64,000 nucleotides of DNA from Cryoendolithus antarcticus (lineage: Eukaryota; Ascomycota; Dothideomycetes; Cladosporiales; Cladosporiaceae). A program made the translations under genes and the position numbers. The notes beneath the pieces are model-generated. The model saw nothing but the letters and a program-made list of their open reading frames with translations, was not told where the DNA came from and did not search any database. Positions 53,682-64,000 of this stretch are shown in pieces. Location: assembly GCA_002077065.1 (NCBI GenBank), contig NAJO01000048.1, positions 248,001 to 312,000 of the forward strand, written 5' to 3'. Position 1 is the stretch's first letter. Every line of letters begins with the position of its first letter.

Positions 53682-56600
53682 TCAAGGTCGCTTTTTGACA
53701 TCGCTCTCTACGATTCTCGCTTTCTCGGGCACCGGCGGTGTATGCGGCCGGTCGTCTATGGGAGCGCTCCATGGTAATGCTCCAGCAAAACCCTTCTGTG
53801 CGAAGTCTAGCAGCACTAGCCACGCGGCAAGTATGTTGAGGATATGGTGTAGTCGGTAGGCGTATGTTACGCCGTAGACGGCAGCGTAGAGCGCCGCGAG
53901 GAACGTGACCACGTTGGTGATGTGTCTCGCTCTGCAGGCGTGTCAGTGAACATGTTGTGTGAAGAACAGACAGAACAGGTAGACTCACCTCCCCGTGGTC
54001 CGCGCCACCATCTCCCTACGCCCAGCTAGCTCCACGACAGCCACAATCGGAATAATGGCGAACAAATTCATCTGCGCGCTGAAACTCGTTAACCACCTGA
54101 CACCTAGGTTATGAATCCAGACAACGAGAGTCGGCCCGTGCACTGGGAGCACCCAGAGCATCAGTACGAGCAGTGTATGCGCGTAGTTGTAGAAGTTATA
54201 GTCGGCGCTGGACTTGGTGTCGCGTGCTAGGCGGAGGGCACGGATGGTGGTCGAAAAGTGCAGCAAGGTGAGAAGCAGGTAAGCAAATTGGTAGGGTATT
54301 AGTGTAGTGATTAGAAGTAGCAGGAGAGTCGTGATGAGGATCCGATGGCGAGGACCCGAGGATAGTGTTGCTGCTGTGCGCCTGCGAAACGTATCAGTAC
54401 TTGGGAACATGTCGAGGAGCGACAATACATACCCAGCGACGGCCTGCCCGCCCAACCCACTGCTCACTTTGCCGTACACAAACGCCAACACATGCAACAG
54501 CGCTGTGATTGCGTAGTTTCCAGCGATTATTATACCAATACTTATCATGCCAAACAGCGGTACTAGAAACCAGAAGAATGGATCCTGTGTGCCCAAAAGT
54601 AGATCATTAACATTAAAGTCGACAGCCTTGCCGGAGGTGCCGGTGATGAGGGAGAGCCAGGAGCGGGTCCAAGAGCCTTGGGCTGCTTTGGAGAGCGAGA
54701 CCGCCAAGAAACTCAAGGCGATGAAGACGAAGGGGAGAGAGGTCCGAAGACAAACGTCCATGCTGGACGAGAAGGACATGAAGACGCCTAGAGGAAGTCA
54801 GTGGGTTGCGTATTATGGTAGAGATGACAAGGCTCACCTGTTGTGTCATACACCTTCATCTGCTTTCTCATCACGATGAGCATGACAAGCAGCGGGAAGG
54901 CGGCGAACACAGTACGGTATCGCATCACCAGCTTGCCTGCACTGCCAAGGACGTCCACATGGAGTGAGATATTGACTGTTGAATTGCACACTGGGTCGCT
55001 CCAGATTGTCAGACTCAAGCCGTCAGTCGCACCACCACCGCGAAGAGGAGGTGGCATATAAGGCGACAGGCCGTGCACATTGATGTTCCCGACCTTGGCG
55101 TTCACGAAGTACTTGCTCTCATATGGCTCGGCAATGTATTGCCTCAGCAGCGGCGTGAAGCTCTCCTCGAATCGATCGCATGGCTGCCGTTCAATGGCAA
55201 AGCGATATGCGAACAAAGTTGAATGGATCTCGGGAATCTTGAGCTCACTCATCATGGCTCGAGAAGCTGGGAGCTGAACTGTTAAACCTTGGGCGAGGAG
55301 CTCATGGTGACCCTTGCTGACCGTCACAGATGACATTGCGCCAGTGATGAACTCGGCGATCAGCCAGCCGTGAGACTCTTCAGATGCTTTCTCAATGACC
55401 GCGACGAAGTCATGCTCAGCAATGTCTGGCAGGTCGAATTGCAGATACGAAAACGGCTTGGCATCGTCGAAGGCGTGTAACGATTCGTTCGTGGAGGCAG
55501 GCAGCAGTATCTGATCAACAGCGGCATTCTTACATGCTAGCTGACTGCCAACAGGCCCATCTCCCGACAAATCCAGGCTGTGCGGGAACGTCATACCTGA
55601 CTGAAGGGGCAGCTCGCTGCATAGAAGGACCACCAGCAATCCAGCATCGTTGCCAGTGTCAAGAACTTGGTTGGTAAGCAGCGTGAACTTGCTGCCTCCT
55701 GCGAATGGCTGCACAGGTACTGGCAGTAGGTGTGCCTTCATGTCCTTCGCCGCGCCGTGAGAGCGAAGGACTAGTCGCTCGCCTGGGCGAAGTATACCAT
55801 CGGCGTCCTCCGCAATCGTGAGACGCGTGTCCAATTCCTGGGCGAGTATCGCTTTTTCCACAACTGGCTCCGTGCCAGTCAACAGTCGCTTTCTGATTGC
55901 GCCAATGCGCTCGTTCTGCACTTTGGTCTGCGCAGCCCGTCTCGCATCAACGACGTCGAAGATCGCACGCACAAGGGCCTTCCTGAACTGATCGCACCAC
56001 ATGATTGCAAGATGATCCATCCCGGTCCAGACATTAGGAATGCTCGATGTAAAGACCGTGAAGCCGTGCGTTTCCGGTACGAGTGACGTAACACTAGTGT
56101 ACTCGGATGGAATCATGGTGTCTAGACCACCGCCGGCTATCGAGATCAATGTAATATCAGCCAGTGGGTTCTGATGTGTCGGCACTTGCGAGTAAGACTG
56201 TCTCCAGAACCTATTGACGCCGCCGTAGACGCTGACCATCTCGGCGTCAACCGAGATGGGAGCACGAGCATGTGGTGCAGATAGCGTAACAATCGTATTG
56301 ACGGTGTGCTCCTGGTAGTTGGCCAGTGTGAGCATGGTACGGGCTACCACGCCGCCCATCGAGTGACCCAAGATTATCACCGACTTCGGCAAAGGCAGTT
56401 CAGGCTCTCGCAACGAACGAGCTGGTTGATGGTAGAGGGCCAAGATGAACGCCACGGCTTCATTCAGATACTCTGCCTGCTCGAGCAGTGTCTCGCCATG
56501 GAAAGCAGTGATGTCTTCATTGAAGTCCACAGAGAACACATCCAGAGGTGCCTTGCCATCAGCAGCCGCTCCAAGGTCGAGTCGTAGTGTATCGTGGAAG

Positions 56601-57235
56601 TAGTGCGCCGCCTCTGCAGCGATTGGACGGACCTGCTTGTAGCTTCCAGCATTACCTGGGACGAACAGGACAGGTATCCCTTTGACCCTCGTGTCCTCGT
56701 CCACGCCTCCTTCCCGATAAAGGTAAAGCGAGTATTTGCTTGCGAAACGAGTGTGCTCGGTGTCAAAGTCGGAGTAGCGAGTGAAAGCAGGGCGCATGTA
56801 GGACATGGCACACCCCTTTGGATCCTGCTGCCGATTCAGGAACGAGTGCAAGATTGTGACGAGCAGCCCGATTGCGAAGATGCTTGTCGCGAATGTGAGC
56901 AGCGAGCATGACCACGGATTCCTCTGCTGTTGCCGATTACGACGGTGGCGTTCAAGCATGGCTGCCGGCGCCTCCGGTGTAGTGATTGGACTCTCCAGTG
57001 TCGTGCGCATTTGCGGCACCTCAGTGCGTAGCCATTGTGTAGGACTCCCATCCAGTTCCTTGCTAGGTTTCCGATTCTGCCGCCGCGGCGGCGTTGACCT
57101 TATCTCAGGCACATGCTCTGTTGTGCGCAATTCTCCCGTCCCATTCGGCCTGGGCGACAGTCCCGACTGTGGCACAGGAATCGGTTCGGTCGCGTCCTCC
57201 TCGTCCTCGGCTGAGCCTGAGGGTCGTCTCCGCAT
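53682..57235 (-). CDS. GPI inositol-deacylase Bst1
   Basis: Four exons (57235-54838, 54787-54433, 54381-53989, 53931-53682) join in phase to 1131 residues. A Ser/Pro-rich N-terminus precedes a signal-anchor (LLTFATSIFAIGLLVTIL). The PGAP1-like lipase domain follows: IPVLFVPGNAGSYKQVR, VDFNEDITAFHG and VIILGHSMGGVVARTM, where the Ser in GHSMGG is the nucleophile. After a long lumenal region come about eight membrane helices in the C-terminal part. Bst1 removes the inositol acyl chain from GPI anchors in the ER. The third intron (54432-54382, GTATGT...CGCAG) is 51 nt without a stop, so the unspliced reading is also open; splicing fits better because the flanks then read AVAG|RTAATL. Confidence 0.93.
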
Positions 57236-58278
57236 CGAGACGCTATTCCGACCTTGCGCACATCCAGATCAGGTAGCGACAGTGAGGTGAGGTCTCAGAT
57301 GTCCGCCCAAGGAGCGCAGTGCCAAGCGTGCCGAGGGAAACAAGCAGCGGTGGAGATAGCGAGTGAGGTAGGCACGAAGCGAGTGGCTGGGAAGGAGCTG
57401 CTGAGTGGTAATATTGATTTAACGTCCACGCGCGCAAGGCTGCAAGAACGTGTTGGAGCTGCGGTTGGTGGAACAGTGACACAATGCAGACGCGTGAGAG
57501 GTGAATTGAACAATTGCACGACCTTCCGTCGTCCTCCGCCTCCACGTGCGGATGTCACTGTCACCGTCACCCGCCGTCGCCGTTGGTCGTGCATCACGAT
57601 CCGCGTGCGGGAAGGGGAAAATCCTGGCGTCGTTCACGGATAGCGCAAGCTCGGGCACAGAGGCGATCAAGGAACGTGCCTGGCAGACGCTATCGATGAG
57701 CTTATTTTGCGCTTAAGCTCCGCTGAGTCTGACGCAGCACGAGCGGTTTCACAACGGTTCACTCGTGGCTGCGACAGTGTCTGCTCTCTGCACTGTCCTC
57801 GACTAATGCATTGAACCCCACGGTAGCAGACAATCTTCTCATGAAAGCCCAACATCGTCCCGCTGTTCTCCACGTTCTACCTTGCCAAGCGACGAGACGC
57901 GTAATCAGCAGCGCCACTGGTCTGCAAGCTGCAGCTAGGAGATCGTATCCACGGCCATCCCACCATCACGCATGCAGGTCAAGCTTCCCAATGGCAGAGC
58001 TGCGGCACAACTGCGTGTTGCGTGCATGTGTTTCAGCATGTATCTGTGCCTGTACATTTTGAGCGTGCCTGAGGTTGCTCATTAGCTCTCCATCGGCAGG
58101 CGCCGGGTCTTGGCGTCACATGCCGACTTACATTTTGATGGAGACGTATGGGTGACGACGTGACGACACCAATACTTCGTCTACGATACGGTATCTGGGT
58201 CTAAATGATTCCTACAATTGCGCCCAGCGACTTGATGTCGATCCAAGGGCGGGCATGAGCCGCCAAGCTTCCTCTTGT
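57236..58278. other. Intergenic, nothing recognised
   Basis: About 1 kb upstream of BST1 and downstream of the carboxypeptidase. Overlapping short frames near 57250-57700 on both strands reflect the Arg/Ser-rich composition of GC-rich sequence; no gene, repeat or motif stands out. Confidence 0.35.
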
Positions 58279-60096
58279 CTAGTACTTCTCGCTCATCGAC
58301 ATCGTCACGTTCGTAGTCGTGAAGTTGAACCCATTGCCATAGTCTCCTCTCTGCGTCGTGAAGTCACTCACCTCTGAAAGGCTGGAGATGCGCCCCAGCA
58401 AGTATTCCAGCTGTCTGTACGCAGCTGTAGGCGCGTACTGTGGGACCATGTGACCGCTCAACTCGACAGTGACGAAGGTAAGCCCGCGCTCTTCGTGCCA
58501 GCGACCGAAGTTCCCTGCTCCACCAAGCGATCCAAGGTCGTTCTCGCCATGGTATGGGACGAAGAACTCATTATCGAGTCTACAAGAGAAGCCCTGGGCA
58601 CCGTTCCAAGTCATGTTCTGGATCATGATCTCGGTGCCTTCAGAGAGCAAGATGAAGTCCAGGAGGGCATGGCCGATCACCGTGCGTACGTTCTTCTCTA
58701 TCACCCTATTCGTTGTCAGTCCCTTGTACTGATACTGCAGCTTTAGGGTGTTCTCGGAATACTCACCTCGGTAATACACTCAGACCCGACGGTGGGCTCT
58801 GATCTCCGCCGGTCGCGAACACGCGCGATGTACATTCGTTCCACGGCTTGATGGGCGCGTTGATCGCTTTCTGTACGTCGGTACTGTATCTGATCAGCGA
58901 TTGCCCAGAAATCGGTTGACGGACGTAGAATCACCACGTACCGGTTGAAATAGATCTCCGAGCCAGCTGGTAGGTAATCGAAACTACCTGGGAAGCCGAG
59001 AACATCCCAAAGTAGAGGACAAGTAGTAGCTACCTGGTACACATCCCAACAAGGATTGACCAAAGGAGCAGCATAGTAGATGTCGTTCCAGACAGAGCAA
59101 CCTGGCTCGTTGCCATCGACATTCGGTGGCGTGGGCAATTTGCCGTTGGGCGGGAATGTCAAAGCCTCCTCGTAGAATTCCGCATATCCGCAGTTCTCCC
59201 AGCGAGTGTGCAGGTCATTCATGAACGTCTCGTTCAGATTGAAGAGATTCTGATTCGCTTCCACAAAGGGCACGGCGGGGATGTCGTTGGTCACAACATC
59301 GTAGCTGACAGATGGGTCGTAGAACATGATGGAGTCGATGCCGTAGTACTCTGTGTCTGTGGCGTTGTGCATTGCGTCGGCAATGTACGGGACGTAGTAA
59401 CCAGCGTAGCTCTCGCCAGTAATGTAGACTTTCCTCCCTTGTAAGCTGAAGGTATCCACAAAGTTCTTCCAGAAGCCCAGGAACTCGGCTGCGACGTCGA
59501 TCTCGTTTTTAGGCTTCGGTCCTACTCGCTTCCCGAAGCCAGTGCCAGCTGGCTGCTCGATCCAAACCATGTTGGTCAGATTGCTCCAGGCCCAATTGTT
59601 TCTCACAGGTTTGTAGGTTCCGTATTGCTAGCTTTGCAGTCAGCTTCGCACTCTGTGCTCGTTCACAGATAGGAAGACCCACCCAGAGTACTGGCCCATT
59701 CTCCTGTAAGAAGCCCTCCAAGCTCGAACACCCCGGCCCACCGTTCAGCCAGATCACGATCTCATCCCTAGCCAGCTCGTTCGCAGATGGCACGAACCAG
59801 AAGTACAACTCTGAGCTGTTCGAGCCGCCGATCGGCATCAACCCGGCATAGCTCTCGCCAATGTCGAAGTCTACATCTGGGAGCGCAGATCCTTTTACCG
59901 CGAACTTGGTCGTGTTGGCGTTCTGCGGGACGATGTATGTAGTATTCGTGCCGTTGTAGGACGGATGTGCCTGGCGAGTTTTGAGATGCGTTCGAGGCTT
60001 GGCTGGTTCGAGCAGATGTCGCTTGTTGACATGGGCTGGATTACGCGTTAGGGCGACTGCGCTTGTCGCGAGGGCGAGGACAGGTAGGAATAACAT
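58279..60096 (-). CDS. Secreted serine carboxypeptidase (S10)
   Basis: Four exons (60096-59683, 59627-58942, 58883-58767, 58705-58279) join in phase to 547 residues. A signal peptide covers about residues 1-15 ([12 protein letters not shown]). Conserved blocks are [14 protein letters not shown] (substrate-binding), [14 protein letters not shown] with the catalytic Ser, [14 protein letters not shown] with the catalytic Asp, and [14 protein letters not shown] with the catalytic His, the three triad residues in S10 order. Several Asn-X-Thr sites are present, and the C-terminus ends in [11 protein letters not shown]. It resembles secreted fungal carboxypeptidases rather than the vacuolar CPY, and should trim C-terminal residues from peptides in acid conditions. 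Confidence 0.9.
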
Positions 60097-60535
60097 CGTG
60101 AAGAACTACGAAGAATGCTAAACGTAACAGAAAACGAGGTCCGAGAGGATAGAGGTGACCATCAACATCACTATCTCGAAACATTGTAAGGAAAGTGCGA
60201 CCTGCGTCATTCATGCACCTACCTCACGCAGATCTCTCGGAATACTACCCATCGTGGGCACTACTGTGAAGATAGGCGGGACGCGGCTCTGCGATGGTGC
60301 AAGGTACACAAGCACCTCCCTTGCTTGGTGTTGACAAGCGAATGTCAATGCGGAAGCACGCGACGGTCGCCTCGTTGATCATGGATGCAATGCGCGAGGC
60401 AAATGGCCGACAGAAAGGTTCTCGAGAGGTGCTAGATGCTGATCTCAGGTCGAAGAGCTCGGAATGCTGGGGCCAGAGGCGAGTGAAGTGTCACATTCAC
60501 TGACCGCTGCGACTTTCGTGCCTGCTTGTCGAGGC
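60097..60535. other. Intergenic, nothing recognised
   Basis: About 440 bases upstream of the carboxypeptidase; includes a 70-codon open frame with no motif. No gene. Confidence 0.35.
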
Positions 60536-60991
60536 TTAGTTCGCATTGCTAGCGGTGCTTTCTTCTGGGGCTTGTGAGGCACGAGTGAGGCTTCGATGCT
60601 CGATGATGTGGAGACGGCCGAGCTTAACGATAAGCAAGAGTGGAAGAGTCATGATGAAGGAGGCAAGTCCGGAGATTCGCTCAGAGAGGAAGCTGGGAAG
60701 CGCCTTGGCATCGCATCTGCTATTGGCTCGAGACTCGAAAGGCATTGATGTCGCCGACCATGGTATGTTCAGTAGCTTACGGATTATGAGAGCAGTGAGG
60801 TGAGCGAGAGGAAGTGCAAGGGAGATAGAGGTGAGCTCGAGTGATGAAATCTGGGCAGTCAGCCGCAGTCGGCGTAACGCCACCTGCCGTGTTTGTGCGA
60901 CTGGGGCTCGACTCGAATCATGTTATACGTTTACATGATTGGACATAATTGAGATGACGCTAGTGACCGTCGCTAGACTGAGGCCTCTCAT
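60536..60991 (-). CDS. Hypothetical small membrane protein (two exons)
   Basis: Not recognised. Exon 1 60991-60935 (MRGLSLATVTSVISIMSNH) joins in phase, over a 51-nt intron (GTAAAC...GGCAG), to 60883-60536, for about 134 residues. Two hydrophobic segments are visible, LTSISLALPLAHLTALII and GLASFIMTLPLLLIVKLG, and the C-terminus is Ser/Thr-rich (RASQAPEESTASNAN). A strong GTAAGC donor after LTALII and an AG in the following 60 bases allow an alternative splice form. It could be a lineage-specific membrane protein. The start and splicing are not proven. Confidence 0.4.
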
Positions 60992-61073
60992 CTTTACGGT
61001 GGTGCCATCGATCGGTACGATGCACACAGGCCGAAACATTCTTACTATTCCCTAACTTTCGTACCTTGCCCAT

Positions 61074-61858
61074 CTACAGCACAAGCCCTGCCGCAATCGC
61101 ACCTAGCCCAGCAACGAAAGCACCAGTGCCCATCGTTGCAATCGACGCACCAGCTGCTGACGATGATGCCGCCGCAGCACTTGCCGTTACTCCACTCATA
61201 GAAGCCATCGTACTCGATGCTCCTCCCGATGCCGACACAGGTTCGGACGCGTTCGACGCAAGGGAGTTTCCGGACGTCCAGCTGGCCGTGAACGTGGAGC
61301 TCTGGTTCTTACAGGTCTCACCTGACGTCGCGTTCGATCCGGTTGTGAAGCTCACTGGTGCACACTACGCGATATTAGCATCGAGTCTCGATTGCACTCG
61401 AGTGCATATTGCTCACCTGGTACAAGACACCATCCACGGAAGTATCAGTGACCTGAATTATACCCTTCGAGCCTGCGAACGATGTCGGCGCGGATATGTA
61501 GTTCAAGCAAAAGATGCCGGCTCCCTCGGTATCGACCTCAGGTACGATCTCGGTCCAATTGTACGGCTCCTGGGTATCGGTGGTTGCACGGAACTGCCAT
61601 TGCCCTGAACGATGTCAGCGCGAAGCGATGATTGAACAACTAATAGGACTGACCTTGAGGATGCGTGCTCAACACTTGTATCGCAAAGCGGTCGACTTGG
61701 ACCTCGGGCGCACTGCTGTTCACTGTGACAACTGCACCACCGCATGGTCCTGTAGACTCGGAATCATCGATAAACCCAGCGGTTGGCGGCCAGTTGAGAA
61801 CGAAGTGGGCGGTCGCAGCGCCTGCTAGTGCAAGGGTAAAGACAGTAAGGGACAGCAT
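61074..61858 (-). CDS. GPI-anchored BIM1-like copper-binding protein (LPMO-like X325)
   Basis: Three exons (61858-61654, 61604-61417, 61364-61074) join in phase to 227 residues. A signal peptide (MLSLTVFTLALAGAATA) is followed directly by HFVLNWPPTAGF: the mature N-terminal His is the hallmark of LPMO and BIM1-like (X325) copper proteins. GPCGG and CAP... supply conserved Cys. A Ser/Thr/Ala-rich stretch and a hydrophobic C-terminus (FVAGLGAIAAGLVL) indicate a GPI anchor. Bim1/Cbi1 in Cryptococcus helps copper uptake with a Ctr transporter at the cell surface. It lies head to head with a metalloreductase, which fits a metal-uptake role. Confidence 0.9.
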
Positions 61859-62335
61859 TTTTCTTGTCTGAGTCGGACCTTAACAGGATTTCACCAGCAT
61901 TGGGTGAGGTATAGAGTGACATGTATTTGTACTCCCTAAGACCTAGGCACATAACAATATCCAGTCGATTTAGCAGAGTTCACTGGGTAAGTTCCAAAGA
62001 AGGTTAGTTTGAGCAAGTATGCGGCTGGCTTGGCGTGAGCTTGCACGCATGTGAGCACGTTTTATAGTACGCATGAGCCTCGACCTCGACTGACGTCTTG
62101 CCACGCGATCGCCAAGTCTGCAATTTCGTATACCCGAACAAACGACTCACGATGGTGTAGAGCACATCAATCTAGCAGGAACGAAGTCGTGAGCACAGTG
62201 TAATCTGTCACACGCAGCAACGGCCAGACTGGTACTGCCTCCCAAGGACATCCGGCCGGCCATACGGTGTCATCATCTCTGAATTTGATAGTCCGCAACT
62301 CGCTGGCCACTCTAGAGGAAGCATTGTAGACTAAG
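61859..62335. promoter_or_regulatory. Divergent promoter of BIM1-like protein and metalloreductase
   Basis: 477 bases shared by the two divergent metal-related genes. Near 62009 a TTTGAGCAAG sequence is one base off the yeast Mac1 copper-response core (TTTGCTCA, reverse TGAGCAAA). The match is weak and could be chance. No other motif was assigned. Confidence 0.35.
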
Positions 62336-64000
62336 ATGGACGGCCTCAAGAGCTCCATGGATGGCATGGACAGCAGTATGGGCATGTTCACCGCTGAAAA
62401 CAAAGCCGTTGCTCTCGGCTACTGGTACGGTGTAGCAGGCATCACAGGACTGCTCGTGGCTGGTCGTCTCATCACCTCAGCGCAGAGTCATCTTCGACGA
62501 ACACGGTTCCAGCTAGACGACAGTAAAGTGCCATCAAGACCCGAGAGCGGAGTTGCAAAGGCATACGCGACCACGATCACGACCCTGCGGGAATTGGGGT
62601 ACTCACAACCTGTCTGGTTCTCCGGCAGGATTTCGAAGTACTTCACACCACCACCTCTCGGCCAGTGCCTCTTGCTTGCAGCGTACTGGACCATGTTGCT
62701 GATCATGCTGTGGTCGAATGTCATCCTCACACCGAGCACTTCGCAATACGCATACAAATGGGAGAAGGTCGGCTTTCGAGCTGCCTGGGTCTCGGTCACG
62801 CAGATCCCGTTCATCTATCTGCTATCCTGCAAATTCAATCCGATCAGTCTGCTTACTGGAATTTCTTACGTACGTCTCAATTGGCTCCACCGCTGGTCAG
62901 CGCGGACGGTCTTTCTTACCATAATCGTGCATTGGGCATACTTCTTCCGGGAGTGGGTGCTGTCGGACTTGGTGAAGTGGGAGTTCCAGCTTATGTCTAT
63001 GGTGAAGTATGGTTTTGGAGCATGGTCTGTCATTGGTTGGATGATATTGACTGGGTTTGGCTTCTTTCGAGCATTGAACCATGAGCTATTCGTTGCGCAG
63101 CATATTTGTGCTGCGGCTGCACTGTTATGGCTGCTGTACGTCCATGTGCCGGCTTACGCGCAGTACAACGTCTGGCTGTCGGTGGCCTTCGTTGCCTTTG
63201 ACTGGTTCGCACGGATTATACTCGGCGTTCTACGCAACACACATATCCTCAGCTGGCGCACAGCTAAGGCACCAGGCTACGCTGCCACTGCGGAAGCACT
63301 TCCTGGAAACATGACTCGCCTCACGATCGCTCACGCTGACTTCACATGGAGGGCTGGACAGCATATCCACCTGTGGTTGCCAACAATACGACCATTCGAG
63401 GTGCATCCCTTCACAATCGCCAGTATACCCGTGCGGTCATCTTCAACCAGCTCCAACACACTTGAGGTGATGATCAAAGCTCACTCTGGTTTCACGCGCA
63501 CTTTGTATAATGCAGCGAAGAAAGACGCTCTTACAGGGAAGAAGCGAAGAGTCTTCATCAATGGACCGTGGGGCATGCCGCCAGACCTGCGCCACTTCGA
63601 GACAGTGGTGCTCATCTCATGCGCGAGCGGCGCATCATATATCGCTCCTATGTTACGACGTCTTGTCACATCTACTGGATGTGTCGCAAAGCTGCATGTA
63701 CACTGGATCATTCGGTCTGCGCAGCACCTCACTTGGTTCGAATCTTCGCTTCGAGAAGCAGTACAGAAGGCGCAGCTGAGAAGCATGCACCTCCAGATCA
63801 CAGTCCATGTTACGCAAACCAGCGAAGATAGCTCGATATCGTCTCGTGGCGTCCAGGGTAGCATCGGAGACATATCGGTAGTCGACTCCGAAGCATCGAG
63901 TCTGTCTCCTGCCAGGACCGACGACAAGCAGATCATGTCGGCACGAGAGGAAATCCTAGCGGTGGATCCTAACACTGCGTTACGGATCTGCCACGCCTCT
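62336..64000 (+). CDS. Ferric/cupric reductase (FRE family), 3' end beyond the window
   Basis: A single open frame from the ATG at 62336 to the end of the window (555 codons so far). The N-terminus (about 1-85) is Met/Ser-rich with one membrane segment (VAGITGLLVAGRLI). Around six more helices follow, with paired histidines for two hemes (LNWLHRWSARTVFLTIIVHW, then HICAAAALLWLLYVHVPA). The FAD domain has WRAGQHIHLWLP and HPFTIASIP; the NADPH domain starts with INGPWGMP and VVLISCASGASYI. This is a Fre-type plasma-membrane metalloreductase, reducing Fe(III) or Cu(II) outside the cell before uptake. Divergent from the BIM1-like gene. The rest of the NADPH domain and the stop lie past 64000. Confidence 0.92.
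   Translation, partial: MDGLKSSMDGMDSSMGMFTAENKAVALGYWYGVAGITGLLVAGRLITSAQSHLRRTRFQLDDSKVPSRPESGVAKAYATTITTLRELGYSQPVWFSGRISKYFTPPPLGQCLLLAAYWTMLLIMLWSNVILTPSTSQYAYKWEKVGFRAAWVSVTQIPFIYLLSCKFNPISLLTGISYVRLNWLHRWSARTVFLTIIVHWAYFFREWVLSDLVKWEFQLMSMVKYGFGAWSVIGWMILTGFGFFRALNHELFVAQHICAAAALLWLLYVHVPAYAQYNVWLSVAFVAFDWFARIILGVLRNTHILSWRTAKAPGYAATAEALPGNMTRLTIAHADFTWRAGQHIHLWLPTIRPFEVHPFTIASIPVRSSSTSSNTLEVMIKAHSGFTRTLYNAAKKDALTGKKRRVFINGPWGMPPDLRHFETVVLISCASGASYIAPMLRRLVTSTGCVAKLHVHWIIRSAQHLTWFESSLREAVQKAQLRSMHLQITVHVTQTSEDSSISSRGVQGSIGDISVVDSEASSLSPARTDDKQIMSAREEILAVDPNTALRICHAS

Overview
The window looks like nuclear DNA from a filamentous or black-yeast ascomycete (Pezizomycotina, most likely Dothideomycetes). 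It has moderately GC-rich genes on both strands. Most introns are about 50 nt with GTRNGT-like donors and a CTRAC/TGAC branch region. The gene content is typically fungal (NIMA kinase, Osh proteins, Spc24, Bst1, GPI-anchored BIM1-like protein). No bacterial-type operons, CRISPR arrays, rRNA or convincing tRNA genes were seen. Exon joins were worked out by hand from splice signals and reading phase, so single-base errors are possible.

Layout. 1-9 kb: MFS sugar transporter, PPIL1-type cyclophilin, zinc formaldehyde/alcohol dehydrogenase, mitochondrial enoyl-CoA hydratase, secreted GH2 glycosidase. 9.6-16 kb: unrecognised Cys-rich protein, ankyrin/BTB protein, NIMA kinase. 16.5-17 kb: a short relic resembling a lyase C-terminus. 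17.5-22.9 kb: two oxysterol-binding proteins head to head (OSH3-like and KES1-like). 25-30.3 kb: a large NRPS-like gene of the Pls/PosA (epsilon-poly-lysine synthetase) architecture, broken by an in-frame stop and a one-base frameshift. 30.7-38 kb: gamma-tubulin complex component, Spo71-like PH protein, small acidic protein. 38.5-44.6 kb: one 6.1-kb collinear coding tract with ubiquitin-protease-like Cys and His boxes and zinc-binding motifs, interrupted at least nine times. 45-57 kb: Irc3 helicase, divergent protein kinase with a 5-base duplication, amino-acid permease, FIS1, SPC24, BST1. 58-64 kb: serine carboxypeptidase, small membrane protein, BIM1-like copper protein and, divergently, a ferric/cupric reductase cut by the window edge.

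Working together: the OSH3/KES1 pair (lipid transfer at contact sites) and the BIM1-like/reductase pair (copper or iron acquisition) are the clearest functional neighbours. The most unusual content is the Pls-type synthetase and the disrupted protease-like tract. Four loci in one window show disrupted frames while the long housekeeping genes beside them are intact. This suggests local gene decay, although assembly indels cannot be excluded from sequence alone.
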